This document shows positions 56,374 through 64,000 of a stretch of 64,000 bases of DNA, one piece after another. The stretch comes from Photorhabdus laumondii subsp. laumondii. Its GTDB lineage: Bacteria; Pseudomonadota; Gammaproteobacteria; Enterobacterales; Enterobacteriaceae. Position numbers and translations under genes: made by a program. Within the stretch, counting starts at the first letter, position 1; each line of letters opens with the position of its first letter. The stretch lies in contig NZ_CP024901.1 in the NCBI RefSeq assembly GCF_003343245.1, forward strand, positions 1,798,001 to 1,862,000, written 5' to 3'. The notes beneath the pieces were generated by a model that was not told where the DNA came from, did not search any database, and was given only the letters and a program-made list of their open reading frames with translations.

Positions 56374-56856
56374 TTAGCGCTCTTTCCACGAATCAGAGTA
56401 AATGATGTTACCGTCAAGGTATTTCCACGTAATTTTCTCGTATCTGATTTCAACGGATTCTAGATGATTAAGATGTTGATAAGATGGATCTTTTATATTA
56501 TGCATTACTGGAGAAATTGAAACAATTTTCACTCCGCTCATAAGGATATGGAAATACTCCTCTTCCTGACCTGCATTGTCTATTCTGTACCATTTGATAT
56601 TGGCAGATTGTAACGTCTGTCCAGTGGCAACAGCTTTATAAAGGTATGGAGATGCCCGATCAAATTCTTTTTCGAAACTCATTGAACCATGTACTCTGGT
56701 ACCCGTTAGTTTTCCTGTACTACTATCAGTGGGAATATATAGACTATGGTTAAAACTCAGGATTTCAATGCTACCCTCGCGATTTTGTATATCGACAGAT
56801 CCCTTAATGTCTGCACCACCATCATCTTGCAACTATATATATGCCGGTATGGCCAT
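56374..56856 (-). pseudogene. hcp: Hcp type VI tube protein with amber codon at position 8
   Basis: After the eighth codon the frame is a full Hcp: DDGGADIKGSVDIQNREGSI, LYIPTDSSTGKLTGTRVHG, SPYLYKAVATGQTLQSANIKWYRI and RYEKITWKYLDGNIIYSDSW. The original start is ATG 56856 with a strong aggagg six bases upstream. It reads MAIPAYI, then TAG (56833-56835), then LQDDGG. Related Hcp proteins have Trp at this position (MAIPVYLWLKDDGG), so TGG became TAG. Initiation at the TTG after the stop would remove the first strand and has no ribosome binding site. It is a nonsense pseudogene unless the amber is suppressed. It lies convergent to the DUF2778 effector gene. Confidence 0.85.
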
Positions 56857-57361
56857 ACTAACCTCCTAATAATTTTCCTACACATTGATTTACTTCAATT
56901 CCATTCTAAATTCGATGATAATTTAACTGAATTATCTCACTATAACTAGTGATAATTTTATTAACTACTTTGAACTTACTTTTTATTGAAGAAAATCTAA
57001 AGTGGATACTGGAGATGGAAATTTTCCATGTCACATATACATATAATTAACCAATAAAAGAGGATCAAAACCAAGGTACGGTAGTTGATTTGTTCAACAC
57101 AAAACAGCTAAAAAATCCAGGTGCAGATCTATCTTCTATCGGCCCTTGTTCGACAATTAACGAAAAAGTTTGCCCAGAAAACCGATTCTTAAGACACAAG
57201 CTGGATACCAGTCGCCCCAGTAATAGTCCCTACTGATAAGCAGCAAGTATTTTGAAATGAAGACTCTAATTTACTGGCAACTTTCACGCCTTGCTCGCTG
57301 GCATGTTGAAAGTGATGCTCTGGATAAATCCAAGATACAAGGATGTCAAAGCTCACATTAA
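56857..57361. other. Gap with possible gene remnants
   Basis: No complete gene. On the plus strand two open stretches read like protein fragments: about 57074-57236 (GTVVDLFNTKQLKNPGADLS onward) and 57257-57361 (MKTLIYWQLSRLARWHVESD onward). I do not recognise either. They may be decayed parts of the type VI effector neighbourhood. Confidence 0.35.
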
Positions 57362-57390
57362 AATAAAGCGGGGACCATTACTGATCCCCG
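57362..57390 (-). terminator. Terminator of metG
   Basis: cgggga/tccccg stem with a 10-nt loop, followed on the minus strand by gctttatttt; about 35 bp after the metG stop. Confidence 0.75.
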
Positions 57391-57422
57391 TGGGTAAAAA
57401 TATTAATGAAATAAATTAACTA

Positions 57423-59450
57423 TTATTTCACTTGCATACCGGGTTGGGCGCCGCTGTCAGGGCTGAGTAAAAAGATATCTTTTCCGCCAGGTCCGGCGGC
57501 CATAACCATCCCTTCCGAAATACCAAAGCGCATTTTGCGTGGTGCCAGATTAGCAACCATAATGGTTAAACGGCCTTCCAGTGCTTTTGGATCAGGATAA
57601 CTGGAGCGAATACCCGAAAATACCTGGCGAGTTTCGCCACCAAGATCCAGCATCAGTTTCAGCAACTTATCTGAGCCTTCGACAAAATCAGCCTGTTTAA
57701 TAAGGGCGACGCGCATATCAACTTTGGCAAAATCATCAAAGGTAATGGTGTCCTGAATTGGATCTTCTGCCAGTGGACCGCTGACTTTTTGTGGTGTGTT
57801 GATGCTCTCTTTAGATGCCACAACCATAGCGTCCACTTTATCCATATCAATGCGATTGAACAGGGCCTTAAAGGCAGAAACTTGATGATCCAGCAGCGGC
57901 TGTTCAATACCATGCCAGGTGAGTTCTGTATTTAAGAACGCTTCTGCGCGTTCTGCCAGACTTGGCAAAACGGGTTTCAGGAAAGTCATCAAAACGCGGA
58001 ACAGGTTGATGCCCATTGAACAGATAGCTTGAAGATCGGCATCACGGCCTTCTTCTTTTGCCACCACCCACGGTGCTTGCTCATCCACATAACGGTTTGC
58101 CAAATCAGCCAGTGCCATGATTTCACGGATTGCTTTGCTGAATTCGCGGTTATTAAACTCTTCTGCAATCACCTTTGCCCCATCAATAAACTGTTGGTAA
58201 AGCGCCGGATCAGCCAGTTTATCCGCCAGCTTGCCGTTAAAGCGTTTATTAATGAAGCCGGCATTACGGGAGGCCAGGTTAACAACTTTATTAACGATAT
58301 CGCTGTTAACACGTTGAACAAAATCTTCCAGATTCAGATCGATATCATCAATGCGAGCCGAGAGTTTGGCTGCATAGTAATAACGCAAACAGTCTGCATC
58401 CAGATGATCCAAATAAGTGCTGGCTTTAATAAAAGTACCACGGGATTTGGACATCTTCGCACCGTTGACGGTGACATAGCCATGAACAAACACGTTGGTT
58501 GGCTTACGATAACCGCTGCCTTCCAACATGGCCGGCCAGAACAGGCTGTGGAAATAAACAATGTCTTTACCGATAAAATGATACAGATCAGCGGTGGAAT
58601 CTTTTGCCCAGAACTCATCAAAGTTCAGATTTCCGCGTTTATCACATAGGTTTTGGAAAGAACCCATATAGCCGATAGGCGCATCCAGCCAGACATAGAA
58701 ATATTTGCCCGGCGCATCAGGAATTTCAAAACCGAAATAGGGGGCGTCACGGGTGATATCCCACTGTTGTAAACCGGATTCAAACCATTCCTGCATTTTG
58801 TTAGCAACTTGCTCCTGTAAGGCACCGGAGCGGGTCCAAGCTTGCAGCATGTCACTGAATGCGGGCAGATCGAAGAAGAAGTGCTCTGTTTCACGCATTT
58901 CTGGCGTCGCGCCGGAGACAGCAGAACGTGGGTTGATTAGTTCAGTTGGGCTGTAGGTTGAACCGCAAACTTCACAGTTATCGCCATACTGATCTTCTGC
59001 CTTACATTTCGGGCAGCTACCTTTAACAAAGCGATCCGGCAGAAACATATTTTTCTCAGGATCATATAACTGAGAAATAGTACGATTCTTAATATGACCG
59101 TTTTTTTTCAGTTCGAGATAGATTTTGGTTGATAACGTTTGGTTCTCTTCGCTATGCGTAGAGTGATAGTTATCATAGCTCACTGAAAAGCCAGTAAAAT
59201 CCTGATGATGCTCTTGGTTCACCGTTGCGATCATCTCTTCAGGAGCAATACCCATTTGCTGAGCTTTCAGCATGATTGGGGTTCCATGAGCGTCATCGGC
59301 ACAGATAAAGTGAACCTCTTTGCCGCGCATTCGCTGAAAACGGACCCAAATATCTGCTTGGATATGTTCCAGCATGTGACCGAGATGGATTGGACCGTTA
59401 GCATATGGCAACGCGCACGTCACCAATAATTTTTTTGCGACTTGAGACAT
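57423..59450 (-). CDS. metG: Methionyl-tRNA synthetase MetG
   Basis: Class I aminoacyl-tRNA synthetase charging tRNA-Met. 675 residues, dimeric form. HIGH motif in [15 protein letters not shown], zinc knuckle cysteines CPKC and CEVC, KMSKS in [12 protein letters not shown], anticodon domain in the middle, and the C-terminal tRNA-binding OB domain ([16 protein letters not shown], ending [10 protein letters not shown]). Divergent from apbC as in E. coli. Confidence 0.97.
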   Translation of the reverse strand: MSQVAKKLLVTCALPYANGPIHLGHMLEHIQADIWVRFQRMRGKEVHFICADDAHGTPIMLKAQQMGIAPEEMIATVNQEHHQDFTGFSVSYDNYHSTHSEENQTLSTKIYLELKKNGHIKNRTISQLYDPEKNMFLPDRFVKGSCPKCKAEDQYGDNCEVCGSTYSPTELINPRSAVSGATPEMRETEHFFFDLPAFSDMLQAWTRSGALQEQVANKMQEWFESGLQQWDITRDAPYFGFEIPDAPGKYFYVWLDAPIGYMGSFQNLCDKRGNLNFDEFWAKDSTADLYHFIGKDIVYFHSLFWPAMLEGSGYRKPTNVFVHGYVTVNGAKMSKSRGTFIKASTYLDHLDADCLRYYYAAKLSARIDDIDLNLEDFVQRVNSDIVNKVVNLASRNAGFINKRFNGKLADKLADPALYQQFIDGAKVIAEEFNNREFSKAIREIMALADLANRYVDEQAPWVVAKEEGRDADLQAICSMGINLFRVLMTFLKPVLPSLAERAEAFLNTELTWHGIEQPLLDHQVSAFKALFNRIDMDKVDAMVVASKESINTPQKVSGPLAEDPIQDTITFDDFAKVDMRVALIKQADFVEGSDKLLKLMLDLGGETRQVFSGIRSSYPDPKALEGRLTIMVANLAPRKMRFGISEGMVMAAGPGGKDIFLLSPDSGAQPGMQVK

Positions 59451-59711
59451 AGTAAGGATCTGACTTCCAATAAGTGAAAAAGGGAGTTTGATGTTAACCG
59501 ATCAAAAAAATTGTCGCTAGGGTAAGGTTTAATATTAATGAGTTTTATCCAGTGCGCCTTGAAACCTAAACCCTTCTGAGGTTGTTAATGGATAAAAATT
59601 GAATCAGTGAGCCGGAAGCGGGTTTTTGTCGCTAATTTTATCCGAACGCATTGGGTTCTGTTATGATGGCGAGATGGTTTTTAGCTAATGATAATCATTA
59701 AAGGAGCCGGG

Positions 59712-60824
59712 ATGAACTCACAATCCCCCGAGCAGACCAATCCTGACCTGCTGAAATCTCAGGTAACAAAAATACTTGCTACTTTTACACACCTGACACT
59801 AGAACGTGATTTGACAACATTGAAGGCGTTACATCACTGCACGATGCTTGATGGTGTCTTGCACATTGAATTACTGATGCCGTTTGTCTGGCAAAGCGGT
59901 TTTAAGGCGTTAAAAGCGGCCACCACGGAAGAATTACAGGCGGTAACTGGTGCGAAATCGGTAGCGTGGAAATTGATCCATGATATCAGCACATTACGTC
60001 GGGCTAATGATCTGCCGGGAATTAATGGTGTCCGTAATATTTTGGCTGTCAGCTCGGGTAAAGGTGGGGTGGGTAAATCCAGCACAGCCGTAAACCTGGC
60101 GCTGGCATTGGCTCAGGAGGGGGCAAAAGTCGGTATTCTGGATGCAGATATCTACGGTCCTTCTGTTCCGAGTATGTTGGGAACCACCAAAGAGCGTCCA
60201 ACTTCCCCAGACGGGCAGCATATGGCACCGATTATGACGCATGGCCTTGCCACTAACTCGATTGGTTATTTAGTCACAGATGACAATGCAATGGTATGGC
60301 GCGGCCCAATGGCTAGTAAAGCATTGATGCAGATGTTACAGGATACATTATGGCCGGATCTCGATTATCTGGTTATCGATATGCCACCGGGGACCGGTGA
60401 TATTCAGCTCACTTTGTCACAAAACATCCCGGTAACGGGGGCACTGGTGGTAACAACGCCTCAGGATATCGCCTTAATTGATGCAATGAAAGGCATCGTC
60501 ATGTTCCAGAAAGTGAAGGTGCCTGTACTGGGTATTATTGAAAATATGAGTACACATATTTGTGGTAACTGTGGTCACCTGGAACCTATTTTTGGAACGG
60601 GTGGAGCAGAAAAATTGGCGGCTAAATATCACTGTAAATTATTGGGACAAATCCCGCTGCATATTTCACTGCGTGAAGATCTTGATCGTGGTGAGCCAAC
60701 CGTTATCAGTAATCCTGATAGTGAATTTACCGATATTTATCGCGAAATTGCCGCGAATATTTCAGCACAGATGTATTGGCAAGGCGAGAAGATACCAACA
60801 GAAATTTCGTTCCGTGCTGTTTAA
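59712..60824 (+). CDS. apbC: Iron-sulfur cluster carrier protein ApbC (Mrp)
   Basis: P-loop ATPase that carries and delivers Fe-S clusters. 370 residues: N-terminal DUF59-like domain, deviant Walker A SSGKGGVGKSSTAVNLALAL, DADIYGPSVPSMLG, VIDMPPGTGDIQLTL, and the cluster-binding CxxC in ICGNCGH near residue 283. ATG 59712 follows aaaggagccggg; the ATG at 59688 is an upstream in-frame codon. Pair with metG in divergent arrangement. Confidence 0.96.
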   Translation: MNSQSPEQTNPDLLKSQVTKILATFTHLTLERDLTTLKALHHCTMLDGVLHIELLMPFVWQSGFKALKAATTEELQAVTGAKSVAWKLIHDISTLRRANDLPGINGVRNILAVSSGKGGVGKSSTAVNLALALAQEGAKVGILDADIYGPSVPSMLGTTKERPTSPDGQHMAPIMTHGLATNSIGYLVTDDNAMVWRGPMASKALMQMLQDTLWPDLDYLVIDMPPGTGDIQLTLSQNIPVTGALVVTTPQDIALIDAMKGIVMFQKVKVPVLGIIENMSTHICGNCGHLEPIFGTGGAEKLAAKYHCKLLGQIPLHISLREDLDRGEPTVISNPDSEFTDIYREIAANISAQMYWQGEKIPTEISFRAV

Positions 60825-61008
60825 TGCAGGTATTTGATTGAAGATAACGGGTGGTGGATGTTTTCATTGCCCGCTTTTTGTATGGGGAGATTTTGTATGG
60901 GGAGAAATATGCTTGTTCGATTTCCCTCGTTACATGGTTTTTATGCGAAACGCCTCGAAAAAAGTGAGACTTCTCTTGTTTACACTGGAACAGATACCAT
61001 TAACTCCC

Positions 61009-61014
61009 TATAAT
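61009..61014 (+). promoter_or_regulatory. Likely -10 element of udk
   Basis: Perfect tataat 68 bp upstream of the udk start codon. The -35 region 17 bp further up (tggaac) is poor, so only the -10 is well supported. Confidence 0.4.
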
Positions 61015-61081
61015 CTCGCCAAACTTAGCACTCATAAGTGCTTTGTTCCCATTTTTTTCTAGAATCAGGTTAATCTCTATT

Positions 61082-61723
61082 ATGGCTGACGAAGCATATC
61101 AGTGCACAATTGTAGGAATTTCTGGTGCATCTGCCTCAGGTAAAAGTCTCATTGCTAATACACTTTATCGTGAATTACGCGCTCAGGTTGGTGATCACAA
61201 TATCGGTATTATACCCGAGGATTGCTATTATAAAGATCAGAGCGATCTATCAATGGAAGAGCGTTATAAGACTAATTATGACCATCCAAGCTCAATGGAT
61301 CACAATCTGCTCTTTTCTCACCTACAAGCGCTGAAAATGGGTGAATCAATTGAATTACCACAATACGATTATGTTGCTCATACTCGTAAACCAGAAGCGA
61401 TTCATTTTGCACCGAAAAGGGTTATTATTCTGGAAGGTATTCTATTATTGACCGATAAGCGCTTGCGCCAGGAGATGGACTTCTCTATTTTTGTTGATAC
61501 GCCACTGGATATTTGCCTTATGCGTCGTATTAAGCGGGATGTGCATGAACGGGGGCGTTCTCTGGATTCGGTGATTGAGCAATATCATAAAACTGTGCGT
61601 CCAATGTTCCTGCAATTTATTGAACCATCAAAGCAATATGCAGATATTATTGTGCCGCGCGGGGGTAAAAACCGAGTAGCAATTGATATATTGAAAGCCA
61701 AAATTGGTCAGTTCTGCGAATAA
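61082..61723 (+). CDS. udk: Uridine kinase Udk
   Basis: Phosphorylates uridine and cytidine in nucleoside salvage. 213 residues. Walker [19 protein letters not shown], the substrate segment [31 protein letters not shown], and the lid region [23 protein letters not shown] 61082 aligns with the E. coli start (MTDQSHQC); the upstream frame from 61043 is not conserved. dcd and asmA follow on the same strand, as in E. coli. Confidence 0.96.
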
Positions 61724-61776
61724 TAAAACTTTGCTTGTCAGGCATTGATAAGCAGCATCGTATTGGAGAGGAAATA

Positions 61777-62358
61777 ATGCGACTCTGTGACCGCGACATT
61801 ATTAAATGGCTTGATGAGGGTAAATTGGTCATTGCTCCACGTCCGCCGATTGAACGCATTAACGGGGCAACTGCTGATGTGCGCCTTGGGAATCAGTTTC
61901 GTGTTTTCTGTGGTCATACTGCGGCATATATTGATTTGAGTGGTCCGAAAGATGAGGTCAGTGCTGCGCTTGATCGTGTGATGAGTGATGAAATAATTCT
62001 GCCTGACGATGAGGTTTTTTTCCTCCATCCTGGCGAGTTGGCACTGGCCGTTACGCTGGAGTCTGTCACATTGCCGGATGATTTGGTGGGCTGGCTTGAT
62101 GGCCGTTCTTCGCTTGCTCGTCTTGGGTTGATGGTGCACGTGACGGCACACCGGATTGATCCGGGCTGGCATGGTCAAATTGTTCTTGAATTCTATAACT
62201 CTGGTAAATTGCCTCTGGCGTTACGTCCGGGTATGGTCATCGGTGCTTTGAGTTTTGAACCATTGTCTGGTTCCGCTGACCGTCCGTATAACCGTCGTCA
62301 AGATGCGAAATATAAAAACCAACAGGGTGCGGTGAGTAGTCGTATTGATGAAGATTAA
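61777..62358 (+). CDS. dcd: dCTP deaminase Dcd
   Basis: Makes dUTP from dCTP for thymidylate synthesis. 193 residues. Start [17 protein letters not shown] with ggagagg upstream; in-frame ATG 61735 is rejected. Family blocks: [47 protein letters not shown] with the catalytic Glu, and [20 protein letters not shown] at the C-terminus. Located between udk and asmA. Confidence 0.96.
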   Translation: MRLCDRDIIKWLDEGKLVIAPRPPIERINGATADVRLGNQFRVFCGHTAAYIDLSGPKDEVSAALDRVMSDEIILPDDEVFFLHPGELALAVTLESVTLPDDLVGWLDGRSSLARLGLMVHVTAHRIDPGWHGQIVLEFYNSGKLPLALRPGMVIGALSFEPLSGSADRPYNRRQDAKYKNQQGAVSSRIDED

Positions 62359-62416
62359 CATCTTTATCGGCTATTGAGCTGCATTGACTGTTTTGACAAA
62401 AAAAGCTGAGGAAGTC

Positions 62417-64000
62417 ATGAAGAGATTGCTGACAACACTGATTATTTTGCTGGTTGTGATTATTACCGGTCTGGCAGCATTAGTCATGTTAGTAAACCCA
62501 AATGACTTTCGGGCTTATATGGTCAAGCAGGTGCAAAAGAAGAGTGGCTACCAACTCGTCCTGCAAGATGGTATGCGCTGGCATGTCTGGCCAAAATTGA
62601 GCATCATTACCGGGCGTATGTCATTAACGGCCCCAGGGGCGGCGCAGCCAACAGTGATGGCAGAAAATATGCGTCTTGATGTGGCGTTGTGGCCGCTTCT
62701 TTCTCATCAGCTTGCCGTTAAAGAGGTGATGCTGAAAGGGGCGATATTGAGAGTAACCCCGGAGAGCCAGTCGCAGAAAAAAGGGAATACCCCTATTGCA
62801 CCAACAGGGAGTACAGCCAATCCTGTTGCGAAGGGGGAGGGTTGGGAGCTTGATATTGCCAGAGTTAAGATCGCGGATAGTTTGCTTATTTGGCAGCGAG
62901 ATGATCATGAGCAGTTAAATGTCCGCGATATTAATCTGCTAATGGAGCGAGATAACCAAAACCATATCAGCGTAGAGTTAAGTAGCAAAGTCAGTAAGAA
63001 TCAGCAAGACTTGGCTTTTAATCTTAATGCAGATGTCGATATTACTGATTATCCATATCGTGTTGCGGGTAATATTGACTTCTTTGATTATCAACTCCAG
63101 GGCGCAGGTATACCTACGGGAGGAATTAGTGGTTCAGGAAAAGTACATGCTGTTTATCAAAAAGAGACGACAGATGAACTGCAAACAATTTCTTTACAGG
63201 CGCTAAGTTTCACCGCTAATGAGAGTGAACTGCATGGCAGTATAAAAGCAATGTTGGGGGCTCATGCGGATTATCGGATCGATTTATCTTCCCAAAAACT
63301 GAATTTAGATAATCTGATGGGATGGGACTTGCTTCCTAAAGAGGGTTCAGAAGTTAAACGTTATTACCGGATAGAGAATAGTTCAGCTAAACCGGTAATC
63401 GCCGTTTCAAGCTCTGCCGAGCCTGATTATAGCGCTGCATTTCTGAATGACTTTAACGCCAATGTGACTATTAATGCGGACAAATTTGTTTATCGAGGAA
63501 TGGAGATCGATAATCTGATATTGAAAGCGACAAATAATAGTGGTATTGCTGAAATTTCTACTCTGAATGGCAAATTATTTGGTGGTGATTTCTCTATTCC
63601 GGTTATTTTAGATGCAACGGGTAATCAACTTAAGTTACACGCAAAACCTTTACTGCGGAATATAGAACTGGAACCAGTACTCAAAGCCTTTTCCTTACCT
63701 CCGGCATTTAGTGGCAAATTCGATCTGAATGGGGATCTTTCTGGTAAAGGATATGATGGTTATGCGATTTCGCATATTTGGCAGGGTGATCTTAATTTCA
63801 GTTTAGTTAATGCCAAAATGTATGGATTAAATATCCCCCAATTAATCCAGCAATCCGTTGCTCGTGCAACGGATAAAGTGAATATCCCTGATAATATGGA
63901 TAATTTCACCCGCGCTAAAAAGCTTGATGTTAAAGCGGTACTGAATCGAGGTGATATAAAAATCAGTCGATTGCATGCGGTATCCGATTTGCTGAATATT
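62417..64000 (+). CDS. asmA: AsmA outer membrane assembly protein, N-terminal part (cut by window edge)
   Basis: Frame open from ATG 62417 (gaggaagtc leader) to the window end, 528 codons. The N-terminal membrane anchor is RLLTTLIILLVVIITGLAALVMLV, followed by the AsmA pattern NPNDFRAYMVKQVQKKSGYQL and DGMRWHVWPKLSIITG, then repetitive beta-rich sequence with LDVALWPLL and LSGKGYDG. AsmA-like proteins bridge the periplasm and affect outer membrane lipid and porin assembly. Order udk-dcd-asmA matches E. coli. The C-terminus lies beyond the window. Confidence 0.95.
   Translation, partial: MKRLLTTLIILLVVIITGLAALVMLVNPNDFRAYMVKQVQKKSGYQLVLQDGMRWHVWPKLSIITGRMSLTAPGAAQPTVMAENMRLDVALWPLLSHQLAVKEVMLKGAILRVTPESQSQKKGNTPIAPTGSTANPVAKGEGWELDIARVKIADSLLIWQRDDHEQLNVRDINLLMERDNQNHISVELSSKVSKNQQDLAFNLNADVDITDYPYRVAGNIDFFDYQLQGAGIPTGGISGSGKVHAVYQKETTDELQTISLQALSFTANESELHGSIKAMLGAHADYRIDLSSQKLNLDNLMGWDLLPKEGSEVKRYYRIENSSAKPVIAVSSSAEPDYSAAFLNDFNANVTINADKFVYRGMEIDNLILKATNNSGIAEISTLNGKLFGGDFSIPVILDATGNQLKLHAKPLLRNIELEPVLKAFSLPPAFSGKFDLNGDLSGKGYDGYAISHIWQGDLNFSLVNAKMYGLNIPQLIQQSVARATDKVNIPDNMDNFTRAKKLDVKAVLNRGDIKISRLHAVSDLLNI

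Noticed and set aside
56374..56832. Intact hcp starting at TTG 56832
   Set aside because: This start has no ribosome binding site and would omit the conserved N-terminal strand; the real start at 56856 has aggagg and is followed by the amber codon.

Overview
The window looks like a chromosomal segment of a Photorhabdus-type gammaproteobacterium (order Enterobacterales, Morganellaceae). The core genes match Escherichia coli homologues closely and keep E. coli-like order (moaACDE-ybhL, ybhRSFG-cecR-rhlE, dinG, dps-rhtA, ybiT, moeBA, folE-yeiB-sanA, cdd-yohKJ, metG-apbC, udk-dcd-asmA). They are interrupted by AT-rich accessory islands and by 17 copies or fragments of the 127-bp ERIC/IRU palindromic repeat. 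The genus is inferred from this combination (ERIC density, tandem class 3 lipases, an IS1182-like element); no rRNA or tRNA gene is present to confirm it.

Layout. 1-2.8 kb: end of moaA, then moaC-moaD-moaE (molybdopterin synthesis, no moaB) and ybhL. 3.5-6.1 kb: an AT-rich two-gene cassette of a PLP alpha-oxoamine synthase and an MFS exporter. 6.4-14.6 kb: ybhR-ybhS-ybhF-ybhG-cecR drug efflux operon, divergent rhlE, then dusC. 14.8-17.8 kb: a complete compact microcin C-like operon on the minus strand: promoter, a 7-codon mccA (MISSGSN), hairpin, mccB, an mccC-like MFS exporter and a stand-alone GNAT acetyltransferase resembling the self-immunity domain of MccE. 17.9-23.8 kb: four tandem paralogous class 3 lipases, each followed by its own hairpin. 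24.4-25.95 kb: an IS1182-like insertion sequence whose transposase needs a -1 frameshift at an A7 run. 26-32.6 kb: sseA, a small membrane protein gene, dinG, yafC, an old yellow enzyme and dkgB. 32.6-36.3 kb: ERIC cluster, transposase remnant, and an operon of two alpha/beta hydrolases, a DHDPS-like aldolase and an orphan antitoxin. 36.6-40.7 kb: a candidate structured RNA, a PhnA-domain gene, truncated dps, rhtA, a LOG-family gene and an aegerolysin-like gene. 41.8-46.5 kb: ybiT, moeB-moeA and an SDR. 47-55.3 kb: an MFS transporter, folE-yeiB, sanA, maeA, cdd and yohK-yohJ. 55.6-56.9 kb: a Tlde1-like type VI effector with a candidate immunity partner, and an hcp gene with an amber codon at position 8. 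57.4-64 kb: metG, apbC, udk, dcd and the start of asmA.

The most important finding is the microcin C-like operon. The 7-codon mccA is too short for ordinary gene calling. It has a strong Shine-Dalgarno sequence, a sigma70 promoter, a C-terminal Asn codon (the residue that MccB modifies) and a perfect hairpin before mccB. MccB matches the E. coli enzyme across its N-terminal peptide-clamp region and its E1-like domain. No mccD or mccE decarboxylase homologue is present, so the predicted product is an undecorated heptapeptidyl-AMP Trojan-horse inhibitor of aspartyl-tRNA synthetase. The stand-alone GNAT is the likely immunity factor.
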